Of a stretch of 64,000 nt of DNA, positions 11,185 to 22,836 are shown one piece after another. Source of the DNA: Phaeophleospora eucalypticola (lineage: Eukaryota > Ascomycota > Dothideomycetes > Mycosphaerellales > Mycosphaerellaceae); assembly GCA_022814565.1 (NCBI GenBank), contig JAKLNG010000013.1, positions 868,001-932,000 on the forward strand, written 5' to 3'. Position 1 is the stretch's first letter. Each line of letters starts with the position of its first letter. The notes beneath the pieces were generated by a model. That model was not told the DNA's origin. It was given only the letters and a program-made list of their open reading frames with translations, and did no database searches. The position numbers and the translations under genes are program-made.

Positions 11185-13178
11185 CTAGAGCAACCTCACC
11201 TCTTTGAACTTCACCCCAGCGTCGATCTCGTCGACATACCCGCCATTGTCGGTATACGACCACCAAGCTAAAAGAACCCGAAAGTCAGCAAAACCCTCTC
11301 TCCCAGGATATGAGGAAGGAACTCACCATCACAACTCTCCCCCATGACCTGCGGAATCTCCGGCTGCCGCACCTGATCCGGCTTCTGCATCACATTGATA
11401 TACAGCCCCTGTCCCACATGCCACGCCTGCAAACCTCACACATCAGCACCAGCCTAAAGAGCCAACAATGAGGAACGACAAAAGAAGGAATCTCAACTCA
11501 CGATATGACAATGAAACGGCCAAACCCCAGGATTGTCCGCCACAAGCTGCGCCACAAGATACCCATTCGGCCTGAGGGACTGCGTATCCCTCCTTTGCGG
11601 ATTCCTCGGCCTCACGACGCTGCTCCCGTCATACTGTCCCACCCCCTCATCGAGCACAAACATATTCTGCCCGTGAACGTGCATCGGATGCCCGAAGGGC
11701 AAGTTGTTTTGGAAGACAATGCGTATCGTTTCGTTGTTGCCGAAGTTGTACACGTTCCATTCAGGATCATAGGGGTAGCTGTAGTTGCCAGAGTATGTGA
11801 GGTTCAGGAGGGGATAATTGTAGTTTGCGCGGAAAGAGGAGTTGTTCATGAGGTAGTGCGTGTGGCCGGTTTCGTTGACGGATTGGGTGATTTGAATCAC
11901 GACGGTGGTGTCTGGCGCGGCGAGGGTGAGGGGGTAGTAGGGTTCGGTGGTGGAGAGGGCGTCGTTGCCGCAGTTGATGAGCGTCGGTTCCAGGAATTCC
12001 GCGTGTGGCAGACTCAGCGGTTTCGCGTTTGTGTTCTTCACTCCGTCGTAGTACACCGCTGCCAGCGCGAAGGGTTGCGTGGATAGGGCGCAGAGCACGG
12101 GTTGGCGGACGCGGAGCCAGTAAGCGCCGATAGGTTGGTTGGCGTCGATGAGGACGTCGGTGCGCTGGCCGACGAAGAGGAGGACTTGGGTGACGGTGTA
12201 GGGTTTCACGGGGACGAAGTCGTTGGCGACGACGGTCATTTTGTGCGCGTCGAGGGAGACGACCATGTAGCCTGCGGCGGAAGTGTTGACGATGCGCATG
12301 AGAAATCTTTTGCCTTTGGTGAAGCTGAACTTCGCGAGGCCGGCGTGTTCGGTGCAGTTACCTCCATCCTTTGGAGCGTTGGCGCAGTCCACGTTTCCTT
12401 TGCCTTGGATCAGAGTGTTTGAGCTCGTCACTAGGGCCGCGACCGCTGGGTTATTCGACATGCTCTGCTGCACCAGCGTATAATAATCCGAAAAATACGA
12501 ATCGCTGACCAATACCGGCCCCAGATCCGTAAAACCCTTCTCCGGTTCAGGGTAATTATCCGTCGGACCGTGAATGATCATCGGGCCCAGCAAGCCCCCA
12601 GCATACTGACTGGAATAATGGCTATGGTACCACGAGCTCCCGTAAATATCCGCCTGAAAACGGTACGTGAAAGTCTCTCCGGGCGCGATAGGACACATAC
12701 TAACGGAGGGAACACCGTCATACCAAGGAGTTTTCTTCTGCAGCAAGCCGTGCCAATGAAGGGCGGTGCCCTCAGGCGGATTCGCAATGCTATTCGACAC
12801 GGTGACTTCGATCCAATCACCCCAATTCGCTTCGATCAAAGGGCCTGGGAACTGGCCGTTGATGACCATCATCTCCTTTTCGTAGCCATCTGGAGCGAGA
12901 GTCGCCCGGCCGACGTTGAAAGTGTAGTGACGCGTGACGCCCGTGTCGGGGGTTTGCTCGTACACGTTCGTGCCGCCGGCGGTCATGTTGCCCCAGGGAA
13001 TGCCTTGAGAGCCGCCGAGGAAGGGAGGGAGGATGGGGGTTGGGAGGAGGCCGAGGGGGGAGTTGCCATTTTGCAGAAGTTCGGGGACCAGGGAGACAAG
13101 CACGCCGACGGAGGAGAGGAGGTTGTTGATGAAGGTGACGTTTCCGAGGCCTTCGAGGGCGGGAATCAGGCCTGCCAT
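11185..13178 (-). CDS. Laccase-like multicopper oxidase
   Basis: Three exons on the minus strand: 13178-11502, 11426-11327, 11267-11185 (619 residues). All four copper-binding blocks are visible: HWHG (141-144), WYHSH (183-187), HPMHVHG (497-503) and HCHIAWHVGQGL (556-567). The last block includes the Cys-His electron-transfer pair and is split by the first intron right after HCHI. The axial residue after the last block is Leu (GQGL), as in higher-potential laccases. Many N-glycosylation sequons suggest secretion. The N-terminus starting MAGLIPALEGLGNV is not a clear signal peptide; the frame stays open upstream to about 13262 and a short upstream exon with a signal may be missing. Likely roles are phenol oxidation, melanin or lignin-related chemistry. 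Confidence 0.9.
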
Positions 13179-14103
13179 ATTCTCCGTCGTTGTTGGAGAA
13201 GCACCAGATTTCGTCAGGGCATTTCTGGTGAGAATAGAGAGATCGAAGGCAGGTCGTCGTCCCTACTAAAACGTCCGCCATGACTGGTTGTAACAACATA
13301 TTAGTATCAAACCGCCACACCTCGGGCCAGAACCCATCATGAGGGGTGCTATGAAGAGCATCTCCGGCTCTGAATCAATCAGTCAAGGCAGTAGTGAAGT
13401 TGATTCGCATCAGTGGCGTATAATGAAGTATCGTTGAGGAAACTTCCCTCTTTGGGTATACGCCAAGACATGAGGAGGCCATCTGTTTGCTCGTACTGCA
13501 ATACGACGATGCCGAGTTGTGGTGCAATCGCGACGACTTGCGCATGCCATAACTGCAGAAAGCGTCGAATTCGCTCGAGGGGAGACGCGGTGCCTTATAT
13601 GTCTTCGTCGATGAGCAGTTTTGCGCGGGATGTCTGTGCGTGCTCGTCATGTGCGTCTTCTCGCAATCGTCCCATCACTCACCTTCTTGTGTCGCAGATG
13701 CCGAACGGCTGGTAAGAAGAATTTGGTCATTCCGTTCGAGGCCATATGCTGGCACTCACTTCAAGTGTTTCTTTCCTGTTTCTCTCTTCTCTCATCCACA
13801 GACAGATCTGCCTCTAATCAATACAGAAGCGTTGAAGGGAACCGATAGTCAAGCTCAATCCACCGCTGCTCCTCCCATTTTACCATCCACACCTATCGCC
13901 ACAGTCCCTGATGCCGCGTTTTATGTTACACAGATATTAGAAGTGACCAAAGCTTGGTCACCAGCGCCGAATCTGCCGTAATGGATTTCGGCCTTGCTCT
14001 CTCGCCTTTAAACGCCGCTCGCTAATGGATCCAGACACACGCAAGTCCAAAGAGATGCTGTAGGTCGTTGTTGCTTTGTAAGAAGATATTCCAGTGTATT
14101 GTT
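13179..14103. other. Intergenic, no firm gene
   Basis: This region holds the laccase promoter, possibly a missing first exon of that gene (an open frame reaches about 13262, and a short hydrophobic peptide could start near 13346), and the 3' flank of GDT1. Other ORFs have no recognisable domain. Confidence 0.4.
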
Positions 14104-15902
14104 TTAGCCGAAAAAGCATTCGTAAAGATATATGCAGCCAAAGACGAGGAAAGCGACTGCGCCGCCAATGGTTACTAGAAACAATGTTAGTATGGCTTTC
14201 CAATGCTTGTGTCGGGACGCAACTCACCAACTCGCATACTGACTCGACCGGCCAGCGCACGACCTCCAATGACGGCCATACCGGTGCAGATGGCGTGGCC
14301 GACGATGGCGCCCAATGTCACCCACCAATAGTCTTGTCCCGCAGCCATAGCAATCGTTGCGATCTGACTGCGGTCTCCCCATTCTCCAAGGAAAGTCATG
14401 ACGAAAGTCTGCACCCACGCCGGACTAAGAACAAGGCTGCACAAGTTCACCAGACCCGACCATTGGCCCTTTTTCCCCTTGGGTGAGGGAGACCTGCTAA
14501 GTGGCGGAGAGGGCTCCGAACGATTCTTGTCCATGCCCATCTGTCTTCCGCGTCCTCCTTCCAGCTCATAGGGTGACATGTGGTCGGCTCGAGATGATCT
14601 TCTGCGCATCTTATGCTCCTCCTCCTCCAGCTCGGCTTCGACCTCGCGCATCTCTTCGCCAATTCCTGCGTCCTTCTCCATTTCTAAGCCCTCTTTCAAG
14701 CTCTTGGCACCAAAGACAAAGAAAAGAATCGCTGCTGCGAATGTCGTAAATTTCTTTGGCAGAAGTGAAGGGAATGCATGACCCAAGACCGCTGAGAGAA
14801 CGGTCATTGCGATCAAAGCAGACAAGGCTGCGCTGAACACCAGGAGACGGGCATGTCGCATGGCCATCAGTGCAGCCACGAGGAAAGTCTTGTCGCCAAT
14901 CTCGGAGAAGATGATCATGGTGAAAGAGAGGACGAAGGAGTGGACCCATTCGTGCCACGTTTCGTGGTCAGGGTCATCCACGGTCATTGTGTTTCCGTCA
15001 GCGTCTGCAATCAGCTTGGTCGCCTTCGGCTTCGTCTGGCCTTCAGTATAGTCCATGGTAGTGAGAAGCCACTTGTTCTTGCCTCCCTCTGGATTGACCG
15101 GTGGGCCAGGATCATCGTTTGCAGTTCTAGGCGCAGGGTGAGGGATGTTGTATGGCTTCTCTGGCAAGTTGTCAGGCTTCTCCATCCCGTAGCCCGAGTC
15201 TCCATAGCTGTCCTTCCTTTTGCCCGGATCAACCTTCTCGCCTGTGATGGGATCTTTAGCATCGGTGGCATAAGTGGAGTCTCTCTCATCAGAGGAATAT
15301 TGGGTACCCCTCTTGCTGTCTGTCTGCTCAATGTGCTTCTCCTCGCTGTGTGGTAGGACAGGCGCCTGCTTCGGACCTTTTGGCGTGGCCTCCTGAACCT
15401 CACCATCCAACTCTTTGCGAGCCTTCTCCTTCTCCGAGATGCCACCCTCAGTGCCTGTTGTGCCCTTCTTGGGGACTGGCCTGTTCTCATCGTTCATGAC
15501 ACCATCGTTCTTTTCTGGGATGTCCTGCAACTCGCCAGGCCTGAGGTTCTCGAGGGAGGTGGGCAACGATTTCGAGGTCTTGGTTGGGTCGTCTCCATAG
15601 CGCGCTTTGGCATCGTCGGGTGTTCTGTCGACGAAAGGGCCTGCGTGTGGCTTGCCGTCCAGACCGTCGACCGGTGCATCTTCTGTGCCTACGTATGGCT
15701 TGTTGCTCTTCGAGTTGGGTGGGATGGGTTGTACGTCATTGCTCTTGCCGCGTCCAATAGGCGCACCAGGAGCGCGATTGAGAGCAAGTATCTCCTCTTT
15801 GCTGAGCGATTGGGAGTTTGCTAAAAGAGGCTGCGGCGAGTCTGCGGCGATGAGGGAGGGAGCGAGTAGGAGAAGCAGCGGAGATGCTCGTGGCAGGCGC
15901 AT
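14104..15902 (-). CDS. GDT1: Gdt1-type Ca2+/Mn2+ transporter (UPF0016)
   Basis: Two exons, 15902-14228 and 14174-14104, giving 581 residues. Family members (yeast Gdt1, human TMEM165) move Ca2+/Mn2+ into the Golgi and support glycosylation. A signal peptide is at 1-20. The two signature motifs are SEIGDKTF (333-340) and GEWGDRSQ (506-513), each in a three-helix repeat, with an acidic loop (about 410-430) between them. The last exon supplies the final helix (GGAVAFLVFGCIYLYECFFG). Residues 21-315 form a long hydrophilic Asp/Lys/Pro-rich region before the first helix, making the protein about twice the length of yeast Gdt1 (280 residues). It would face the lumen if the signal is cleaved. The start is the only ATG preceding the signal peptide. 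Confidence 0.93.
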
Positions 15903-16890
15903 GGCGCGTGAGGGCGCGTCGGCGGCGAAGAGATATTAATGTAGAAAAGGTGCTCGTTCAAGGCGGAAGAAGAAGTGCGAAGGGAGGAGGAGTTCTCCTG
16001 TGCTGCGAGGGGGCCAGGTCTCCCCAATCGGTCTTTGCTGACGTACGCAGGTCGGCGTCGGCGATGGTGGTCGCGATGGTCAAAGGGGAAGTATTAGAGG
16101 AATTTGCATTACAAGAGCCAGAGAAATTGTCGCGTGAAGAAGGGATTAGCAGAGCGCAGAGTTGTGAGCGTGAAGAAGATGAAGATTTGACTACTGCAGG
16201 CGCCTCGTGTCGTTGTTCGCAGAAGAGCTCGCTCATCTTGACGATCAGTCCGGGGGGGGGGGAAGGGATTATCCGAAGGGGCTCAATCTTGGATCTTGGC
16301 GGGCGTCAGTCAAGCCACTCCCACCAACGCCTCATCGCGCTTCCGCGGAGGAGAGACATCTCCATCTGCTTGTTAATAATAACAGGCTGGTTCTGCCCAG
16401 ATACAGCAGGTTGCACAAACGCGTGTCGCTCGAGTATTGGGCCTTATCATCAGGAGAAGACATGTCGTTGGCGATGAGGAGTTGGTGGTGAAACTAGTCT
16501 CGACGCAGCTGTGGCACCCCCGAACTCTGCTCCCAAAAAAAGATGTCGCCGATCGAGTTGGCATTATCACAGCCATGCGAATCACAAGATGTCCAACTGC
16601 CAGCAAATGGAAGCTGCTCTGTTACAGACATTATGTCAAAGCCTCTGATACGTGATTATAAAGACTTCACAAAGCGCACAAAGCATGCTGCACAAGAGCA
16701 CGTGACCTAACAATCTTTCCCACGACTTTTGCATGCTTTGTGGTGAGGTAGGGTTAGGGTTCTACCCTAAGCTTTCTGCCTGGCCAAAACAACAACACCG
16801 CACCTCCCTCACCGCGACGGCCGCGACGGCTGCCACCCATTGTCGCCCTCATATCCCTCAGAATCGATATTGCAAAGCTGTTGAGGCATC
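15903..16890. other. Divergent promoter region GDT1 / telobox gene
   Basis: A 988-bp gap between divergent genes. It holds a run of 11 G at 16252-16262 and the TTAGGG inverted repeat described separately at 16748-16770. No conserved ORF is seen. Confidence 0.5.
16748..16770. promoter_or_regulatory. Telomere-repeat palindrome in promoter of TBF1-like gene
   Basis: The sequence TTAGGGTTCTACCCTAA at 16754-16770 is a perfect 7-bp inverted repeat with a 3-nt spacer, preceded by GTAGGG so that three near-telomeric units stand together. It lies about 120 bp upstream of the ATG at 16891, the start of a protein whose C-terminus looks like a TTAGGG-binding telobox Myb domain. Binding of the product to its own promoter is an inference. 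Confidence 0.6.
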
Positions 16891-19522
16891 ATGGCCAAAC
16901 CATCCAAAGTGGCCGACGACCCGCCGCAGCCCGCCAGGACGACGCGCCAGACGCGTAGTCGCAGTGTCGAGCCAGCCGCGCAGCTCGGTCGCTCACCCAA
17001 CGGCAAACCCGCGCGCGCCACCAAGAACAGCAAAGCTGCTGTTGTAAGCACTGCTCCAGCCAAGCGTGCGACCAGATCGAAGACAGCGGAGGCTCCAGGT
17101 GAGTGCATTGACGGTTGGCACATGATTGTTTATGTCAGCTTCCTAGCGCGCCGTTGCACATTTCCAACCAAGCACCAGGTCACGTGCTCTATCCCTGAGC
17201 CTTAGATTCTTTCCCTGATTTTGACCTCGTCTGTTCTTCTGAAAGGCCGACTGACCGAACGTCTAGAGCTCGACACAGTCGAAGAAGATGCCGACCTCGA
17301 CCAGGCCCAGCTGGACGCCCAACTCACCCAGGACCAAGCTGAGCAAGCTGAGAACGAGCTCGACGACGATGACCGCCGACGCCGAATCTCGGGAGGAAAT
17401 GTCTCCGTCATCTCTGGTACTACCGCAAAGACATCTTTCTCTCAAGAGGAAGTCGAGACCATGGACCATGAAGTCATGCTCGATGTCCTGCCTGGCCTGC
17501 TCACTGCATGCGACGAACTATCGCGATTGATCATCCCTCAGGGCGGCAATACACCCACAGAGACCTGGAAGGAGATCCGCAGATCGGGCTCGAGACACAA
17601 CAAGCTCTACAACAACCGCATCTCGACCATCAACGTCCACAAGCCCAACTTTGGCAGTCAGGAGTACATCTCCCCCAGGCATGTCCTCAAGGCTCTGCTC
17701 GGTGTGACCGACGTCTCCGACATTCCAGCAGCATCATGGCGCCCGGATCCCCTCGTCTACAAGATCAATCTGATCCAAATGTTGAACAGCGTGCTTGTCA
17801 CCTGTGACCCTGCTGCTTGGACGGATGAATGCACGTACGCCCTGGAGAGACTGCACTCGGCATTTCTGGGGGCGATAGCTGGATCTGAATTCAGCTACCC
17901 AACTCTGGAACTTTACCTCCTGCTGTCAGCGCACTTCACCATCGCTCAGCTGGACTCTCACATTTACAGCGAACCACACTTTGAGCCACACGCTATCATC
18001 GAGTCGCAGTTCATTGACGATGATGGAAGCTTGATCCATGAGAGTAGCCTCGGTCTTGCGACTGCCAGCGAAGAAGAACAGGAGGAAGCTCGGACGAGAA
18101 TTCAAGACCTTGTCGGCAATCTGCAGGGATACTTCAAAACCAACAACGCGGTCAATGCTCGTGCAGCCAACAATCGACTCAAAGCTAATTGGCAGTGGGA
18201 TGAACTCAGAAGCCAGGCGATTGAGTACGCAGATGCTCGTATGCAGGTTCTGAACGAGCGTATCGAGCGCGCCGGCGGGACTCAACAAATCCTGCTGGAT
18301 CTTGGAGCAGAGATCCAGAGAAGAGTCAATGAAAAGGATGCGCAGGCTCTCCGGCAGCGGCTGGGCAACAAGGGCTCCAAAAATCGAAAAAGCTTTGGTG
18401 GCGCGGCATCCCTGGCCAAATTGCGCGAGAAGGAGAGACAGGTGGAAGCGGCACCATCCTCAGCGCCTGCTCCAGCCGCCCAAAAGCCTGCCGCGCATGC
18501 TACTCAGGTTGCTGCTGTTGCGGCCTTGCAAGCTCAGCCGTCAAACAGCGCTCCTCATCGCTCGCTACAAGCCGATGTTGCCGATTTTGCATCGTCAACT
18601 GCTCAAGCAAAGCGCAATGGCAAGCAGAAGGCGAGATGGACGGACCCCCAGCCAACAGCACAGCGCGTGTCGCCTATCGCAGAAAGCCCTCGCCAGACAC
18701 AGAATGCGCGCAGCCACCTCTCCGCGCCTACCTCGTCACGGCTTGGAAAGCGAGGCTTTGATGAGATGGAGGAAGATCAGGGCGTCCCTGATCCTACGCA
18801 AGACGAGGGCTTCCAGGTGGACAACCGCGACTTTGCATCAGCAGACGAACGACGCCGGCAGGTCAACTTCCCAAGACCCGCCCGACCGCAGCCACCACCA
18901 CAATCGTCGCCTCGCGCGGAAGCAAGTGGTAGCACCGCCCAGATCCCACGACCCAGCTTTGGCCGTCCCTCGGTCGAGCCACGCCCAAGCCCATCAAAAC
19001 GGCAGCGCACAAACCCAGGCTCCGCCATTCCCGACATCCCTCCACCCCCAGGGGTCGACGACGGCGACCTCCCACCGGAAGCAACGTGGGAGCGCGCGAA
19101 GACTCTAGCCAAAATCAACCGCCTCACCGCGGCGGCGGACCGCCAGCCGCGCGGCCGCGTGCACTGGGAAGACGACGAGGAAGAAGCACTGATCCGGCTC
19201 ATCGTCGAACACGGCACGGGAGGAATCAGCTGGGCGGGGCTCAAGAAAATCGACCAGGGCGACGAGAATGTCCTTGCCAGTCGCAACGCGGAGGACATCC
19301 GATTCAAGGCGCGGAACATGAAGGTGTCTTATTTACTGTAAGTCGAATTCCTTGATGGACGTGGTTTTGGTTACTGACTTGCGTTCTTACAGCGCCGACA
19401 ACAGTCTCCCTCCGAACTGGGAACATGTCAACCTGGCGAAGAAGGAGATTGACAAGTTGAATTCGCGGGGCGTGAGGTATGACCAGGCGCCTTTGCGGCG
19501 GAGAGACCATGCGGAGGCCTGA
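16891..19522 (+). CDS. TBF1-like telobox Myb/SANT DNA-binding protein
   Basis: Three exons, 16891-17098, 17246-19337, 19393-19522 (809 residues). The basic, Thr/Arg-rich N-terminus leads to an acidic coil, then a helical region (about 130-370) containing MLDVLPGLLTACDELSRLI and RHNKLYNNRISTINVHKPNF, which may be the TRFH-like dimer domain. A long disordered Ala/Pro/Gln segment follows. The C-terminal Myb starts at about 709 (HWEDDEEEALIRLI, then HGTGGISWAGL). Its third helix AEDIRFKARNMKVSYL aligns with the telobox of yeast Tbf1 (known family consensus VxLKDKxRN), and the following SLPPNWEHV matches the Tbf1-type tail. The second intron splits this tail. TBF1 family proteins bind TTAGGG and act in telomere capping and transcription. 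Assignment to TBF1 rather than to another telobox subfamily is not certain. Confidence 0.78.
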
Positions 19523-19868
19523 ATGCTGTCTTTTGCCGTCAAGAGTTGGAATTGGAGTTGGAGTTGGAGTTGGAGTGACGGGGAGGGGTTCGGTTCTGGC
19601 ATCTTAATACCCCTATTCGTGCTTTGCGTTGAATGAGCGTGGGAGCGCTGGCTGGATCTCGTTTGCGTGGCGCTGGATAATCATGATTGACTTGTAAGGA
19701 ATGAACGTTTTTTCAAATTACTACAACTCCCTCCTCCCTCCCAATCCGTCTCTGTTACAAGCACCCTCTCCTCGTGCGGCGACAGTCTCGTGTACCCTTC
19801 TCATCTCCATCCATCCAAAAACTATGAGCGAACAAACTCCTCCCTCATGCAGAAATTAATGCTTTTAC
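19523..19868. other. Convergent 3' intergenic
   Basis: A 346-bp stretch between the 3' ends of the telobox gene and AIM21. It contains a short run of TTGGAG-type repeats (about 19544-19576, five copies of a 6-mer) and otherwise nothing recognisable. Confidence 0.4.
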
Positions 19869-22836
19869 CTACGCCTCCGTCTTTGTATCAACAGCTTCAT
19901 TGGACATGAGCTTCTCCTTGACAGTGTCGTCCTCCTCTTCAATCGCCGCTTCCGCACCATAGGAGCCAGGCGCGGCTCCAGCCTTGGCTAACGCAGCTTT
20001 CAATTCCGTTTCCGATTCGCGGTGTTGTCTCGCCTCTGTGCCGGGCTGATCCGAGTTGGAAATTTGTCTCGCGATGTGATGTGCATCGCTGCTAGCGTCT
20101 TCCGCAGGAGCAGCGGATTGTGCGTTTTCGTGCTCGTTCATAGCAAGAGCCTTTTCCGCTTCTGGAGCTGCAGCGCCGGAAGAAGGAAGTTCGTCCCTCA
20201 CTGCCGAGTCGAACTCAGTCTGCAGCTTCTCCTTTTCCTTCTTCTCCTCTTCGCGCTCGTGCACGGTCAGTTCGTCTTCCTCGTCGATGGACCAGCAGTT
20301 GATCAAAGGCGAGAAGGCGAAAGTTATAGACGACTTGCGATCGTGCGAGGCGGCTGGGGCAGGCTTGGGTCTCCGCTGTGGGCCCCGGGCACGAGTCTTG
20401 CGAGCGTCAGCCAGAGGTGCTTTCGCAGCTTCCTCGTCCACTTCAGGCTCGGCCTCCTTCTTCGGCGGAGGACCTTGTGGACCGACACGAAGACGGTTGT
20501 TCAGGTCTGCCAAGAAGCCGGCCTGAGCTCCGAACTTGCCACCACCAGGACGAGCTGGAACAGGAGGTTTCGCTTTGACAGCGGCGGCTGCATCGCCAGA
20601 CTTTTCTAGGGAAGCACCCTCGAGCTGCCCCGGTTTTGACGCACGTGCAGGACGAGCTGGAACCTTTGGCTTTTCAGAAACACTCGGCGGGCTCTTCAGG
20701 TCGCGCTCGCCAACTTCCTGGCCAAGCTTGGATGATCGCTGAGGGCGAGCGGGAATGCTGGGTTTCGCGAAGGCGTCTTCGGGGCTCTTGGGCTGCTCCA
20801 GATCGGGGCTGACAGTGGTCTGGTTGACCAGGGTAAAGCTGTCAGGCGAGTCTTCCCACACGTCCGAACTGGGGAAGCGATGCGCGCTTGGACGGTGGAC
20901 TTCTTCTGCAACCCCTGGCTTGAAGTGTGGCTTGACGAATGTCTTGTTGTCGCTCGTCATGTCATTCACTTGAGCATTCTGGCCCCGACGCTGCATTTCT
21001 TGCTCAGGCGTCTCGAAAGTGTGAGCAGCACTCTTCCTTTCGCTATCCTGAGCAGCAGCCGCCTGCGCCTTTTCTAGATCGGGAGTCGAGACCTCTGCAG
21101 AGTACTGTAACGAGGACGGAGTGTCCTCCCAGACATCTCGGCTCGGGAAGTGGTGTTGTGCCAGCTCAGGACGCTTCTTGAAGGTCCTCTTGACGTCCCC
21201 CTTACCTTCTCCCTCTCCTTCAGGGAACAATGGCTCGTACTCTTCGATTTCTTCTAGAGGAGTGCCCACGCCGGAGTGGTGCTCCTCTTCACGGGAGACG
21301 AAACGATGTAGTGACCCACCGTGGTAGCCCTGCGCGGGTGCGGCTCCGTGAACGCTACCCGGCCGACTTGATGGGCGGCTACCATTTCTACGGCTTCCGG
21401 TGTCGCTCTCATATTGGTAGTCATCCACGTAGTGATCCGGATCAGGCGTGACTGCAGCATGCATGAAAGCACTACTTGGCCTCTTCATGAGCTCATCCGC
21501 AGCCAGAATGGGTGTGCCATCAGCGTGCTCGTGTTCGTGCTCCTCGTCCACGATTCTGCTAGCTCTTCTCTGACCCGTCAGGTCGTCTTCGCTGTCAATG
21601 GCATCGTCCGGATGCAGACGGTTGCGCTCAACGCCAAAGCTCTTCTTGAGTGGGGAAGCGGCCTCGGCGCCGCTGGAGGAGCGTTTCTTGCGATCGGGAG
21701 CTGGAGAGCCATAGGCCGAAGAAATCCTGGAGAGGTACTCATCGGCATCGTGCTCGTCCGGCGTTCCCGGTGTACCGACAGTGAGGGCTTGAAATGGTCA
21801 GTCAGTACGTTCATGTCGCCAAGAGATGAAACTTCTTACCTGGTTCAGCCTGGTGCACCAGCCTGTTGAGCTGCTCACTCGTCAAGGCCGTTGCCGGCTT
21901 TGGCAGATGCGCGTAGTATCCCTCCTTTGCAGCCTCCTGAGGGTGCTTGCGGATCCACTCTTTCTCAAACTGATCTCGCTCGCTGTGGTGCAGTCCGTAA
22001 GCATCAGGAGGTCCATATTCTTGTTTTGACCCCCTCTTGCGGTGAGCCTTGTTTGAGCCATCGTTGAAGAAGCCAATGCCCGGAGCGTGCTGTGGCAGGC
22101 CTTGACCAGGCGAAGGAGCCTGGACATCTCCTGCCATGGCAAGCAGCGGAACCTGGCGACCGATTTCTGGAATGCCATGCTCGTAGTCCTCGCCGCCGTG
22201 CACACTCCCGGGGCGAGAACTGGTGCGCTCGAGCGGCTGCAGGCTTGACGTAGAGCGATTGAAGCTCGCCTTCTGGCGAAGTGGATTCAGCGGCTCGGTT
22301 GAGGGAGCACGCTGCTTCAAGGGAGAGCCAGCGTCGGTCGGAGGCATCTTGTGCACATCATCGGCGGGCCTAGATCGCCCAATGCCAGCAGCGGCAGCCT
22401 GAGTGGAATCAAGGCCGGTGACGTTCTGAATCTGTCTCTTGGCGGTCGCCTGAGGCACGCTGGCCTTGGGCTGGTGCATGGGCAGATCCATGGAGACGTT
22501 TCTGGTCTGCTCTCCCTCGGGAGATCCCACCGAAACGCCATGGGCTTCTGGTGGAAGCTGATCGAAGCTCGAGTATTCCGATCCCTCTTGGCCCACATCT
22601 GGGAGGGAGACGCTGGGAGGTCTCGGAGGCAGATCTTGACTGGTCTTTGGGCGGAGTGGGCGATTGCTCGAGGCCGTAGGAGGAGCGTTCAGCGGAGAAC
22701 GAGTGTAGGCCTCTCGATCAGGCGAGGGATCGACTTTGCGAGATGGTCTCGGCGGGACCAGAGGAGTATCGTTCTTGACGGCGGTGTGGCCGGCTTGCGT
22801 GCGTTGCGGACGCGGCGGAACTGAGGGAGTCGACAT
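19869..22836 (-). CDS. AIM21: AIM21 family actin-patch protein
   Basis: Two exons on the minus strand, 22836-21840 and 21787-19869, giving 971 residues. Yeast Aim21 sits at cortical actin patches and limits barbed-end assembly with Tda2 and capping protein. The N-terminus has proline motifs (VPPRPQR, VPPRPSR) of the sort bound by SH3 domains, and more PxxP motifs (IPARPQRS, VPARPARAS, VPARPGGG) lie downstream. A motif is repeated twice, HHFPSRDVWEDTPSS and HRFPSSDVWEDSPDS. The block AGFLADLNNRLRVGPQGPPP matches the conserved 'LxxRLxxGP' segment of the family. The C-terminus is a Glu/Lys-rich, likely coiled region. Almost all of the protein is predicted disordered. The start is followed directly by the first PxxP motif. 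The product is probably cytosolic at endocytic patches. Confidence 0.85.

Noticed and set aside
11505..13283. Plus-strand ORFs of 193, 106 and 237 residues
   Set aside because: Antisense of the laccase gene with its four copper motifs.
16252..16262. Run of 11 G as a possible regulatory or G-quadruplex site
   Set aside because: A single run is probably slippage; there are no further G-runs nearby to build a quadruplex.
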